From Tubulanus polymorphus (Eukaryota; Nemertea; Palaeonemertea; Tubulaniformes; Tubulanidae), in contig NC_134025.1 in the NCBI RefSeq assembly GCF_964204645.1, positions 18,134,001 to 18,198,000 of the forward strand: 64,000 nucleotides of DNA, written 5' to 3'. Of this stretch, positions 11,592 to 23,459 are shown in pieces (the first letter of the stretch is position 1; each line of letters opens with the position of its first letter). Both the position numbers and the translations under genes were made by a program. Below the pieces are notes generated by a model. The model did not search any database, was not told the origin of the DNA, and saw only the letters and a program-made list of their open reading frames with translations.

Positions 11592-14500
11592 TAACCATAA
11601 GGTAATGTTTTTATTCCATCATCCAAAATATATCTTTTATCGTCGAATGGATTTAAGCTAGTTTTTTTTTCAAATTCATTAATGTACATCTCGTGATCTT
11701 CTGATCTTAAACAATTCATTTTATGTTTCATTACAATTGAGTTATATAAACACTTTATATAATCTTGAAATTCTATATGTTTATCAACCACATGCTTTGT
11801 TATTCCTTTTAACTGTTTAGCTTCATGTTCTATAACTACACATTTTACTTCTTATCCCAACAAATTCAATCATTTCATCACCCCCTAATTCATCTTTAAA
11901 TTTACCAGGAATTTTCTATATTATCATTGCTAAATAAGTCATGATCTTTTGGATAATTGCTAAAGTCAAAATGATGTTTTAATGTTTTTAAGTCTTTTGT
12001 TATGTCATTTGTCTTGATTTTTAGTATGTAACTGTCGGTATTGAAGCAAATTAATGGAAACCCACAATTAAATGTACCATCTTCAGTTGTTAAATCATAT
12101 ACATAATCTGATGGGTTATATATTTCAAATAAATCTGTAACTTCTTCAGTTAAATCTTTTTCTGTGTGGCTTAAATTAAAGCAATTTGGTTTAGATTTAA
12201 TCAACCCAATATTCATATTAAAACCTAATGAATTGCGTAATATATTCAATCCTGATATAGCAACTTTTCTTTTCTGAGCTAAAGGTATAATTTTGTCTCC
12301 TGCAAATCACCATCTGCAACAGAGAATCCAATGAAGAACCATTTTCTTAGATTATATTTTGCATTAAATACATAATCTGGAACTATCTTTTCTTTGGTTG
12401 AAGTATTAATTTTAACTATTGCATCAGTATGGAATTCATCATTATATTTAATTGCAAAATCTTTAGGATTGTTTACAGGTATTCTATAAACCGCTGTTGA
12501 TTTCATAGTATCTATGATTTTAAATGTTTTATGCACATGAACTTCTTCACAATATTTCTTTATTCTTTCCGATAATTTCAAATCTTGATTACATAAATAC
12601 CAACAATATTTAGATCCACTTACATAATTATACACTCCTGCTGAACCATCTCCCATAAAAAAATCCTCTGATAAAATATTCTTTTTCTTTCAATGTTTCA
12701 GGTTCTATGTTATAAATATTATCAATTACTTCATCAAATGACTTATGATTCATTCTTGGATAAAATCTTTTATGTAATAATTCATCAATTTTTAAATCAG
12801 TTGGATTATTTCATCACCATTTTGTTTAATAAAACTATGATCTTCAGTAACATCAACAAATCCTAATTTATTTCTAACTCTATAAATCTTCTTATTGGTT
12901 TTATGTCCAATTATATTCTTTAATTTTTTCCATCAATTTTTGTCCAAACATCCATCAATCCATTCATTTGTATTAATTCTTTTTCACCATATGAAATATG
13001 AAGTTCATTTTGTTTAGAAATTATTTCTGAAATTCTTCTAATTAACATTTGTTTATTATATTTTAATAATATTGGGGTGTCTGCTGTTACAGAATAAAAA
13101 TATAATATTTCATTATGCTTTTCCCCAAGAAGTGGTTGTAAAACATTATAATAATAATCGTACATTAATAATTTAGATATTTCTAAAACAGTCTAACCAA
13201 TGAATATAGGTTTATTAAATTTCATTGACGTACTTTTTATTTTTACTGCTGTTAAATAATCTTCAAATCTTTTATTTCCTAAGTGTCTAGGACTTGATTG
13301 TAAATGTCTCAATCGTTCAAAATTATTTACTAATTCAATATCATTTCTATTTCTAATATTTTCACATGATTTTCCAAAAAAACTATTATTCATTAATTTG
13401 AAGAAATCTTTTTCAAAATCTGTTTTAGATACAATATATCATATATATTTATATATATTATTATGTTATTATTATATTCATCATTTGCTATAAAATACCT
13501 ATCTCCCGTAACACCACTAATTCCACCTCTAATTGATTTTTTCAAATAATAAAACAATGTCTGTTTCTTTTAATAAATCTAATTCTACATTTGTATACCC
13601 TATTGCCAGGTTAAACCAGGACTTGAATAACAATAACAAGGATCAACATAAAAATGATTTAAATTAACTTCTCTAAATTTTTCAAATATATCAGTCAATA
13701 TCATAACATCTGATTTTAAGTATAAATCTACTAATTCACCATGATTTTTTATCTTAAAATGATTCCAAATATTTAATGTCTTATTAAAAACTCCATCTTT
13801 CACGTACTCCTCTTTTAATTGATCATAAAATTGTTCTTTTAATAATTCTGTTACATTAAAATCATCGTGTGTTTTATAAAATGAATTAGGAATTGCACCT
13901 TTAAATCTCAATAATTTTAAATCTTGTTCATTTGGATAATAATGTCGAGTTATTACAAAACCATTATCAACTAAACTTTTTGCTAAATTATCTAATGAAC
14001 TTGCTAAAAATCTATGAGAATCTAAAAATCTCAAACAACCAAATTGAAATGAAATGTAATTTTCAGATTTCTTAGCTAATAGTTTAAAATCATATTTTCT
14101 TACATTTAAAGAATTTATAGCATTATATTATTCTATTTCTTGATTAATTACGCCTAATTTTCCTGATAATTGTTTTATAAATAAGTGGGTATCATATCCT
14201 GATAAATTATGAAATAATATTGGTACGAAATCTAGTTTTTTAGCTTGTATATAACAATCTTCATGAGCAGCTCCGCGATATTTTGAATTTAAATGATCAT
14301 GATCTTTAACTTTTTCACCAAATAGATAAAAACGTTTTTCACAATAACAACAATGAGTTGCATAATTAAAATCAATTTCATCTTCTTTTGTCATTACTAT
14401 TCTTTTATTTTGTTTAATAATTGTGCAAAATCACTTTCTAGTTCAATTATTTTATTGCAAAATTTACTACATCTTCACCTCTAAAAGAAATATATTGACT

Positions 14501-16202
14501 TTCATATAATTCGGGCTAATTTGATTTTATATAAATTGCATAAGCAGCAGCTCTTTGATGAACTTTTTTAATTGTATTTATGATTGGTGGGTCTTGAATT
14601 ATGTCTTCATTTAGTTCATTTCCTTTAGCCATTGATTTTATAAATTACTTTTTGTTATACATTTCTTTTCTATCTTGATCAGTTAATTCTTTATTCAACG
14701 ATTCAAAATCCCCATAAATTACAAATGGCACTATATTTTTAAATCTATGATTAGTAAATTTCAATTTATAATCTTTTGTTGTTGGCATTATTAATTTGCA
14801 AAAATCTTTCATTATCACATAATTCTTTATGTTTTAGTTATGCATTTCCAGTTCTAAATTTAGAAAAACATTTTCTACATAGATACATTTTATTATGGTG
14901 ATCACTTTCTGTTCTAAAGAATAAATCTATCTATTTTAACCCCATCTAATGTTCATTTTCATCTTTTTTTGTAATATAAAAAATCTATAACATTTTCATC
15001 ATCATAATATTCTGTTAGATATAAAGCTTCTAATGTATAATCTTTAATATTTTCACCTTTTGTCTCTGGTAATTGCATTAATTCGAATACATTCGTTTTT
15101 AAATTATTAACTTTTTCTATTTCAGGAATTATCTTAAAAATTACTGGATATTGATCAAATTTATATAATGTTTCATATTTCCGATAATCTGTTATTCTAT
15201 AAACATGTTTTCTGTTGGATGTAAACAACTATTAATTGACCATAGAAAACATTTATTATCTTAATTTTGAACATTTATAACTGCTTTTGTTGTAAATGGT
15301 TATTTAATACCAGATGATGCTTTAATATCCTTTTCTGTTGTAAAGTTTGAGTCATTTTTAAACATTGTATTACTTTTTGATGCTTTAGTCCTTTTTGTAT
15401 TATAAATATTGAAATCTAAAAATATAATTTCATTCAAAGTTAAACCAGAACCCTCAAAATATCTTTCCTCAATATGACGTTTAAATTACTTAAATATTTT
15501 TTTCTAATTTCTCTTTTATTTGTGTTTTTGAAATTATTTCTTCAGAATGTGTTTGAATATTATACTTCATTTTTCTTCTGATTTTATAAAACTAACTTAC
15601 TTTTCCAGCAATACTAATTTTTGGGTATTCAACATCTGTTACATTATTACTTTATTATTTTTTCCATTACTTCAATATATTTACTATAATCTTCTATTGT
15701 TGTACCTTTAAAAAATCTAAATATAATAGCTGCAGGACCAATTTTACTACGTAATGTTTTTAAAATTTCAATTGTATCTTTTATTTCTAGTGAATCAATA
15801 TAATTTCTAACATTTTCCATGTAAGGTTTATTTGAAATGAATTTAGTTTTTGAAGCTGGTATTTTTACTTGTTGAGGTTTATCATCAAAATATTCTGTTC
15901 CTAAAATATTTTCATTTAAATTTTGTTTGTGTTTTTGTGATTCGAGATGTCTTTTATAATCCCTTTTACTATAAATTCATTACAAACTTCACATTTTATT
16001 TCGTCTTTTTTCACATCATTTAATCGTATTTTTTTTTCATTTGAATTTTCTGGTGTCTCAAAATCTACAACATTTTTTTATGATTTGCAGTTTTTTCATG
16101 TCGAGATTTTTTGAGATTTATCGATGAATTTTTTACAATGTGTACAATAATATTGATTTTTATTAACATCTTTTTTTTCTGTCTGGAACTCACTGTCTCT
16201 CA
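11588..16202 (-). pseudogene. DNA polymerase B (protein-primed Polinton type) with N-terminal zinc fingers and an intein
   Basis: The gene starts at 16202 in the element's start signature, close to the terminal repeat. Two finger-like CxxC modules (YYCTHCKKF, KCEVCNEFI) come first. The Exo I motif (VIYGDFESLN, about 14700-14735) and a zinc module with DHDHLNSKYRGAAH (14394-14270) follow, then Exo II (FHNLSGYD, about 14200). Further on are the SSPGLTW block (about 13600), the KLMNNSFFGK motif B region (about 13390) and motif C (YxDTDS), which is interrupted by an intein at 13093-12040. The C-terminus runs to 11588 (LNPFDDKRYILDDG). The protein would replicate the element's linear genome. Stops and frameshifts occur throughout, so this copy is dead. 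Confidence 0.85.
12040..13093 (-). other. Intein with LAGLIDADG homing endonuclease inside PolB motif C
   Basis: The insertion splits the catalytic YxDTDS motif between D and T. Block A is SVTADTPILL, starting with Ser at 13093. Block B is VDVTEDHSFIKQNGDE (about 12868-12810), with the TxxH arrangement. The two endonuclease motifs are FFMGDGSAG (about 12660) and WFFIGFSVADGD (12343-12304). Block F is DYVYDLTTEDGTFNCG (about 12112-12062). Block G ends ICFN, with the terminal Asn at 12042-12040, followed by extein TDSYIL. Length is about 350 codons, normal for an endonuclease-bearing intein. Frameshifts near 12920, 12800-12680 and 12280 show it is inactive. Inteins at this exact PolB site are known from large DNA viruses; the empty site is seen at 63566/63567. 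Confidence 0.9.
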
Positions 16203-16204
16203 TT

Positions 16205-16290
16205 TATCAGGGGGAAAAATTACTTGTGGTGATGAGTGATGTGCCGACCTCTCGACCTCTGGCCTGAAACCCTCATTTTCCAATTACTCA
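16205..16290. repeat. Terminal sequence of piece A
   Basis: It contains GTGATGAGTGATGTGCCGACC followed by TCTCGACCTCTGG, shared with the end of piece E (CGACCTCTCGACCTCTGGTA at 23624-23643) and partly with the end of piece B (GAGCTCGACC at 55291-55300). PolB begins within about 50 bp of it. The sequence just beyond is the intron of the calmodulin-like gene. Confidence 0.6.
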
Positions 16291-16347
16291 TTTGTATTGT
16301 AGCCAACCATGTGGACGGTGTATTATATAAACAATTAAGCTCTTTAC

Positions 16348-16491
16348 CGTCAAAATCTGCGTCTTTCATTATATCATCTAGCTCTGAATCGGTTGGGTTC
16401 ATTCCAATTCCCCTCATAACTGTTGAGAGTTCATTTTTATCTATGTGATCATCACCATTAAGATCAAACAAATTGAACGTGTCTCTTATTT
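16348..16491 (-). CDS. Calmodulin-like EF-hand gene, 144-nt exon
   Basis: The exon encodes an EF-hand whose loop is DLNGDDHIDKNE, followed by LSTVMRGIGMNPTDSELDDI and the start of the second loop (DADFDG). The acceptor is TCTATTGCAG just above 16491 and the donor is GTAAAG just below 16348. A 144-nt exon at this place is classical for calmodulin-family genes. Phase fits the upstream exon at 16586-16643. The next exon, which would complete the second loop, is not visible; below it lies the end of piece A about 60 bp away. It is a Ca-binding protein fragment, either an intact host gene with a large element in its intron or a broken one. Confidence 0.8.
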
Positions 16492-16585
16492 CTGCAATAG
16501 ACAATATTTACGTATAATTAAGGTTTTCTATATACAATAATGGAGGAGATCCCGAATTGTTAATCTATTCAAATCTAAACACTAC

Positions 16586-16643
16586 CTTGCAATTCTTCTT
16601 CCGTAAATCCGTCAGCATTGTTTTTAGCCAAATTTTCAGTCGT
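16586..16643 (-). CDS. Calmodulin-like EF-hand gene, upstream 58-nt exon
   Basis: Bounded by TTCTAG (acceptor) and GTAGTG (donor), it encodes TTENLAKNNADGFTEEELQ. It joins in phase (one base carried over) to the exon at 16348-16491, giving the expected TEEELQEIRDTF run of a calmodulin-type N-terminus. The start-codon exon is not identified. Confidence 0.65.
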
Positions 16644-16649
16644 CTAGAA

Positions 16650-17800
16650 TATAAAGTGGAGAGTGGAAAAAGTGATCCATTAGTAAGATTAATTCACAAA
16701 ACCGCTTACCATTAAACTAACAGTCAGTACGACAAAAAGACATCTCGAATCACAATAAGTGATGCACGAAAGCATACGTATATAATAGGCATATTGGCAT
16801 ATTGTCAAAACCATTTGATTATTACATTACGGATCATGAATGCCTGACTAGAACTACTAACTAAATATATTGTTTGTGAAACTCCAACGTGATCCAATTC
16901 CCTAGTACCCGGTATTTAAAATTTGGTTACACTTTCCATGCATAGATATATGGCTTAGACTAAAACGGCTCGGCGCGTTGCCGCAGCGCGTTGCGTCAGC
17001 GTCTCGTCATAGTCATTAGTGCCGCGTTATGAGTGCTGGTGGTGCCGGTACATGTAGTGTAGGAGCTATTCATCGTTATACTTATATTAAGGATGAGGTG
17101 TATAATGAATATAAATCTTAAATCACATCGAAACTTTTAGGACCTAAAAGTGGGCCTCGATTCTTAGACGGATGGAATGCAACGTCATTTCCATATCGTG
17201 ATAATATCTGTGATAACACTGAAAATAATGTTAATACCGCTGCTTAATCGTGAATTCAGTCGGCATCAAGTAGAAACAAGAGCCCCAAGGGACACTACAG
17301 CCACCCTGTCGGCTTTTCATAAATAGCAAATGATGCAATCGGTAGGTTTATTTGTTAAAATACAGAATTTTTTTCGATTAAATGAAATTAAATTGGATTT
17401 TATATTTTTGCAGAATATAAAATTGTATAGAATTTGTAATATGGCTTACGCATATTAAGGTCATCCCTCCGAAGAAAAAGCTATGTTTCCGCATCTTGCA
17501 TAGTTTTCAATGATACTTTCTGTAGTGCAAATAAAAACATTCCTTCCAAAAACCAAATCAACTAAAGATTTCACCGAAATCAAAAATAAAACCAAGAAGT
17601 AATACAGTAGACGATAACACAGATTCACGTGAACACCTGCTGATTTCTGCGGCTAAGCCAATCATAGAGGAGACTTTAGCTCTTTAAAACTGATATTTTT
17701 GCGTTCAGACTTTCGTAAAAAACCTCATGTAAATTTTAACGGGGCCCTTTTTCAAAATTCATCTCCCTAGGATTTTGAGAAAGGATAATGCTTTAATGGA
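16650..17800. other. Non-coding stretch, possible LTR/leader of the BEL/Pao element
   Basis: There is no supported gene. A GC-rich patch near 16970-17060 (GCGCGTTGCCGCAGCGCGTT and following) contrasts with its surroundings. It precedes, in the right orientation, the Gag-like and protease pieces at 17800-18704, so it may include a decayed long terminal repeat. I could not find a second copy to prove this. Confidence 0.35.
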
Positions 17801-18704
17801 TGATTTATATGCACAGTTGCACAGTCAAAGGGCTATTCCTCTGGAAACCATGTTAGTTAAATTTGCTCCATTTGTATAGTAATATCCTCAGCCTACGACT
17901 GGTCTATAAACAAAAAAAACTTACACTGATAATGTGTGTACAGTGAACGTTGTATTATTCACTGTATAGCCCGTATGGCGTCACACGCATACAGTCAGTA
18001 CGCACTCGGCAATAAATGGCACACGGTAATAGATCTGTTGACTGATCGATTAGGTCGTCCTCACAAGATCGTAGAAAATATTAATGAAACTTTAATAGAT
18101 ATCCAAAGACCAAATTATACGGTTGAATCTATGCGTATATTTGTGACACAATTGAATTGCACGTCCGCACTCTTGAATCGTTGAATACTCGATTTCTACG
18201 GAACTATTCTCGTTCCCATTTTGATAAAAATAGTAACCGGTAGAAATAAAGGAGATTTAGCAAAAACGCATGGGGATTGCGAATGGGATGGCAATGATCT
18301 TAGGACTTCTATTTTGGGAAGTCAAAATTATGGAATCATGCAACAATTGATCAGTTAGATGCAACGCCCGATTACGGTATTGTTATTAAATTGTAATATT
18401 CAGGCAACGATATTAACGGTAATAGGCAACAGAATAGAAATGCATATTCAATAAAATGTTCTTATTGTATGAACAGTCGTTATTAGATTTTTCCACTGCT
18501 CATATTATGTTTGACGATGGTTCACCACATACGTTCATTTCAAAGAGGCTTGTACAAACTTTAGATTCACGCCCCGTTGGGCAGGTAGACCTGAATATTG
18601 CAATATTTGGTCCAAACGAACGTAAGAGTTTTGTCAGATTGTTAGTTATGTGTAAGGATCGCTCTACAATTGAGACTGATGCATTGGTTTTTTTCCAAAC
18701 ATAA
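17800..18704 (+). pseudogene. BEL/Pao retrotransposon Gag-to-protease fragment
   Basis: A Gag-like stretch (17936-18184; NKWHTVIDLLTDRLGRPHKI) is followed, after frame breaks, by a retropepsin-like region (18456-18704). The latter has IMFDDGSPHTFISKRLVQTL in place of the usual D(S/T)G active site, then an IFGPNE block typical of BEL/Pao proteases. The active-site change (DDG) and the frameshifts show it is dead. The element's reverse transcriptase-side remains lie 5 kb downstream at 23690-24540 on the same strand. Confidence 0.65.
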
Positions 18705-18719
18705 CAAACTCATTAAATT

Positions 18720-19128
18720 AAGGTACCGACTGACTTATCCAAATATCTCGGTTTGAATCAAGACGAATATAGCACACCACCCACAGTCAAGAGTACCAGG
18801 AAACTCAGATCGGTGTTGTGATATCGCGGAATCACGGATACGTGGAATTTTCCAAAACATGGAATTTCTTCACTTTCACTATAAATTGTTGGTTTACCTA
18901 TGTTATGGTATGTTAAAACAACGAACATTCTCCGCTTTCTATAAGTTACTTGCGTTGGATTCACGGAATTTCCGGGAATTTCGGCACCTGTAACGTAAGT
19001 ATGGGAGTCACAAAATGGCGAGCAATTCATTTCACGTTCGTGTCGTGCTTAGTTTGTTTATAGTTTATAGTTGATTCATTGTGAGGATTTTAATGGAGTC
19101 GGCTATCTAATTTAGTATCTCAATTTAG
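18720..19128. other. Non-coding stretch between BEL/Pao remnant and piece D
   Basis: I see no gene. An open frame on the minus strand (19030-18758) has no recognisable domain and unremarkable composition. Confidence 0.5.
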
Positions 19129-19374
19129 TTAGTATGGTAATTTTGATAGAGTCCTAGCTTCGATATGTCTTGTCATTGTCTTATTTTGCCTGTAAAATAA
19201 TTCTTGGAAAGTAACTGCTAACGTTAATTTTGAAATATCATTTATATCAAATCTATCAACATTAATATTTCCTATTTTGAATACCTCCTTCAATAACATT
19301 GTGTAACCAACTGAGCCCACTGATAGTAATCCTCCATTATATAATCCAGTTATTATCCATTTATTATCACTCAT
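19129..19374 (-). pseudogene. 73-residue element protein (piece D)
   Basis: It begins MSDNKWIITGLYNGGLLSVG and stays alignable through NVDRFDINDI-KLTLAVTF. After that the C-terminus (YLEKQKYIPPI in other copies) is replaced by unrelated residues. Piece D therefore ends inside this gene, at about 19195. The glycine-rich middle may span a membrane. Confidence 0.65.
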
Positions 19375-19378
19375 TTAT

Positions 19379-19700
19379 TTATCCAAAAAAATCTTCAAAA
19401 TATTTGGTTATCTTATTTATAATTATTTCAACATTAATTTCATTACTACTTTTATGATTATCATATATTTTAGATAATATGTTTTTATTATCATCGATAA
19501 TTCCATTTTCATTCAATTCATAATATTCGAAAGATGTTTTAATTAAATCAATTACTTTTTCTATATTATAATTTTCTTTATTAATCATTGATGCATTAAA
19601 TGATTTACTTTTAATAACAGTTATTACATCATTTAGTTTAATTCTCATTTCTTTACCATGTTTAAAATCAAACCCAAAACATATACTCGGTCCTACTGTT
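19379..19700 (-). pseudogene. 118-residue element protein (piece D)
   Basis: An acidic helical protein similar to 43039-43395. The N-terminal MNIT-VGPSICFGFDFK region (19700-19660) is damaged by a small insertion or repeat of 'atatttatatatatattcat'. The rest reads open to a stop at 19379, five bases before the next gene's start. It is more diverged from the B and C copies than they are from each other, so it represents a separate lineage. Confidence 0.6.
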
Positions 19701-20580
19701 CATATTTATATATATATTCATATTCATATTTATTATTTTTTAAAAATTATTAATTAGGGTATCTGCTGCTTTCGCAGAAACCCTCTTGTAATTCTGTTGA
19801 TTATTATTATTTTAAATTTTCCACTTTCCAGCCAAAATTTTTTCATAAAATGTAACTCCTCTCAGATTCGACCACTAACAGCTTATAAACGTAATTTTCA
19901 TTTCTGTCGGAAATATAACTCTGACCATTTCGAATTTGCGTATAGTAATTTATTATGAATTAATCCCGTGTAATTACCGGGTCTAAACAGCGATAAGAAT
20001 AACGCAAAGCATTGTCATCCATTGATAAAAGTACATCCCGAAAAGTCTACAAATTACTGGACGACCTCGAGCTTCAAACTCGACCGTAAATCGCGAATTC
20101 AGACTTAAAATTAGTCCGGATCCGTCAATTACTGCGGACAATATGCAGCCAACATGGCGAATGGTTGAAATCATTTTCGGCTTAAATCTATCGCAAATTT
20201 ATGGCGAGTTTTAGGACTAAAATGAACTATGATCCCTAAAATGAGTCAATTGATTAATTCTATTAGTAAATCAATTTACGTTGGCTACATTTCCGTAATA
20301 TGGACAGGAATGGTAGGGATTTTCCTATGGAATTTTACTTCCGTGTTCACTTGACGACTCGGATCGATGACAACGACAGCAGAGTTCATGCAATTTAAGT
20401 CGAGAATCCACTAACTAGGGTATGTTAGACATGATTTCTTGGTCTAACTGCAATTAAGGTTACCTTTCCACTGGGTGATGCTATAATATGAGTACATATG
20501 ATAGCAAATGAGTACTCGGCAAAGCAATGATCATTGTTGGCTACCTACTTGCCTAATGACTAGCTTTTTGGGGGATACGC

Positions 20581-20868
20581 CTAGAATAGATTTAGGCCCT
20601 TAATGTAGTGTGTAGAGCCATTGGAAAGCCTTAGTTGTAAGTAAGGGGCTGGGTTACACTTATGTGTACGACTATTTATTTCGATTACTTCCTTTTCAGC
20701 TATTAATCGTGGATTGAACTGGTCACTACGGTCTTCAATTCCTTTGCCGATTCTTGCCGCTGGTGGGAATATATTTAAACCACAGTATACAAGTGTACGT
20801 TTCAAATTAAGCGTCTCAGATGCTGTAAGTACTTGACGTTTTGTGTAATTGTTTTTTTCTAATATCAT
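20581..20868 (-). CDS. Unrecognised 95-codon open frame, doubtful
   Basis: Begins MILEKNNYTKRQVLTASETL and ends KGLNLF. Composition is protein-like and mildly basic, with no membrane segment and no motif I can name. It lies in intergenic DNA with no neighbour in the same orientation. It could be an exon or transposon remnant, or chance. Confidence 0.15.
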   Translation of the reverse strand: MILEKNNYTKRQVLTASETLNLKRTLVYCGLNIFPPAARIGKGIEDRSDQFNPRLIAEKEVIEINSRTHKCNPAPYLQLRLSNGSTHYIKGLNLF

Positions 20869-21929
20869 GTTTAAAATATTTGGATCAGTAATCAGTCGTG
20901 CTAGTGTACATGCAGAATTGGATTCATTGTTATTATGGGATGATAATTCTCGAGCATCAAGAGTTCTACGATATACCCTTGATATGAAGCTTTTAAAAGT
21001 TTATCAGAGACTTGTTTTGGAGTAAACCGAATAGTCCTTAAATACCAATTCCACATTGCTTAACGGTCGGTGTCTATGCTCTGCGAGACAGCAGAAATAG
21101 ATTTCACGACAAACGCACGATTTACATATTTATTATACTTCTTTCACTCCCTAATTATATTACATAACTGAGTAATTCTTACATTAAATTGCTTAATTAC
21201 AGGTGGAAAGAGGTCAGATGGCATGAAAATCGACTGTGGCTGACTAATTGACGCGCGCAGATAGAGCGTTGAGGTTTCAAAAGATGTCGCCAAAATGCTT
21301 GTATCATCAGGGGTAGACAAATTATCCGAAGATAAATGAAAACTCCACCTTGTTGATCGTTGATTTAGCTGTAATTATTTCGTCTGGATCAATCGACATG
21401 TACTTCATTTCAAAACCTGTGTTCAGTAGAATTTCTTTCAATAAAATAAGAATCTATTTAACTAATTTTTTACTAATGTATTCAGGAGTGAATTTTAATT
21501 GATCTCAAAACCTGAGAAAGCATTCTTCAAAAATTTAGAAAATCCTAGACTCATAATCAAATTATTTGAAGTCATTTAAGGTCTTTTGCTCGAATCAAGC
21601 CAAGGGCTCAGGTAGCTAAAATTCAATTCCTCGCTGTCTTAATGCCGAGTACGACGGAGTTTACACACTGAAAAACGTCGCGCTGTGTAAGTGTAATTTG
21701 GATAAGTCAGCAATATAATGACGGCCCTGCCCCGCGCTCCATCTGAGACATAAACAAGTTGGACTGTATTGCTTCGATGCTTTGACAAATGGACTCCTAA
21801 TATCCACATATCCAGCATAATGTTGAGCAAGGTTGCGCTTCTTGGCAATAGTCATATGTTATGGACTAGAATTATTTCGATGAAATCTTCGTACGCTTCC
21901 CAGTTCGACATATGAACCAATTAGGTAGA

Positions 21930-21957
21930 AACCCGTTATCGCTGCTATGCAGCTACA
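21930..21957. repeat. GCTGC-hairpin junction sequence at the end of piece E
   Basis: AACCCGTTATCGCTGCTATG followed by CAGCTACA nearly repeats 2915-2945. It directly follows the stop of the spike-like gene of piece E. Confidence 0.5.
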
Positions 21958-21964
21958 TTTATTC

Positions 21965-22716
21965 TTGACATCTTATCACTAATTCATAAATCACAGGAAA
22001 GTTATTCAAATCAATTAAGTATCCATTATGATTTCTAATTTCGAACTTAAATTATTATTATTAAATTGTGAAATACAAGGCTTAAAATCACATTCTGTTG
22101 AATTATAATTTATTTGTGTTCCTAATTCTTTAACGTTTTTCAATGGTAAAATATTGAATACACTAGAATTACAAGCTGTATCTTTAGTTGCTTCGAATGT
22201 TTTTGTAGGATCGTTTAAATTGCAATAAATATAAAAATGTGTGTAAAGTATTAAGTTTGGTGTAGCATCAATATTTGTAAAAGATGTGGAGGAATTCCTA
22301 ACAGTTTAGCTATAGGTTTTTTACCATAGATTTATGTTTTTCACTATGAGTTAACCTTATCTTTATTTTATCAGAACTATCACATTCTAAAAATCTAATG
22401 TTAATCCCGGAATCACTACCTAATTTGTACCAGGCTTTTCTATTAATTTCTTGTGATAATGTATTTGAATTATATAACCCTGGTTTTAAATATATATAGA
22501 ACCATTCATTTTTATTTTTATTAAAAATTAAAATTCTCTATGTTCAATAGTTTCATTCGATATATTGTAAAATGAGTTACATAAACTAATATTTACTAAT
22601 TTTAAATCAACACAATTTCTAAATGTTCAATCTAGTTGTATCAATAAATTATGAGATTTATAGTTTGTAAGTCTTCTAGAATCAACACATATTCTATAGT
22701 CTTTTAATTCTACCAT
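21965..22716 (-). pseudogene. Putative spike/penton-like protein (piece E)
   Basis: It starts at 22716 in the TAAATGG signature (MVELKDYRICVDSRRLTNYK) and ends at NNFPVIYELVI near 21970. Homologous along its length to 42243-43014. Stops and small frameshifts are present, for example near 22520 and 22050. In this lineage it is preceded by the small gene 22733-23076 instead of a zinc-finger gene and PolB. Assignment as a surface protein is tentative. Confidence 0.5.
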
Positions 22717-22732
22717 TTATTTTACATATTTT

Positions 22733-23076
22733 TTATTCGAAATCTATATCATGACGTCCTTTTTCATTCTTACCTATATATATGAAATAGAAATCACCTG
22801 AATATAATTCTTCAATATCTTCACTAGATAATCTATGAAATCTATCTGGTAAATATGTTCGGAATTTATATTTATTTCCTTTTAATCCTTCATATTCTAA
22901 GTGAATAACTTATTTATTACCATATCTATTAGTAATTGTTTCAATATTTGTAATTAAATATTTCTTATGTAATGTTAATTCTGTTAACTTTTTGATTTTA
23001 TAATCTACAGATTTAACACTTCTTGTAGTATCTTTGATTCTATTTAAGAATTCACTGTTTATTTGTTTACTCTCCA
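22733..23076 (-). pseudogene. Unrecognised 114-residue element protein (piece E)
   Basis: It starts at 23076 (MESKQINSEFLNRIKDTTRS) in a TACAATAAATGG signature and ends DIDFE. It is basic in the first half and has one in-frame stop near 22915. Its C-terminal part (RLSSEDIEELYSGD) reappears fused to the spike-like gene at 42243 (RLSSEDLVELCSGD), which shows that piece B once carried this gene too. I recognise no domain. Confidence 0.5.
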
Positions 23077-23459
23077 TTTATTGTATAAATTTTTTATTGA
23101 AATTGATTTTCATTTATATAATGTTCATATATATGAATATATTACCCCTATATGTCTTTATCTCCTTAGTAGTTCTAGTATATAAAGAATATATAAAAAA
23201 TAATTTATATATAATATTTATTTATCACACAGATTTATATATATATTACTATTGCAATAATAATAATATTTATTCATCCGATAGATTTTATATATTCCTG
23301 TTTCAATAATAATAATATTTATTCATCTGATAGATTTTATATATTTCAGTTTCAATAATGATATTATATTTATCTCACAGATTCATCATACATATTTTTT
23401 ATTTTTTAATACTACTTTATATTATTTATGTACTAAAAGTACTAAAGCCATAAAGACAC

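Larger units (their letters stand above)
19745..21960. other. Host-like intergenic DNA between pieces D and E
   Basis: No confident gene. A GNRA-capped hairpin-like sequence (GGGTATCTGCTGC then TTTCGCAGAAACCC, 19754-19782) marks the edge of piece D. A 95-codon minus-strand frame at 20868-20581 has no domain I recognise. The frame 20174-19983 looks like chance. Confidence 0.5.

Noticed and set aside
2940-16205. Alternative genetic code as an explanation for many in-frame stops
   Set aside because: Stops of all three kinds occur together with frameshifts and deletions, and sister copies have sense codons at the same places; this is decay.
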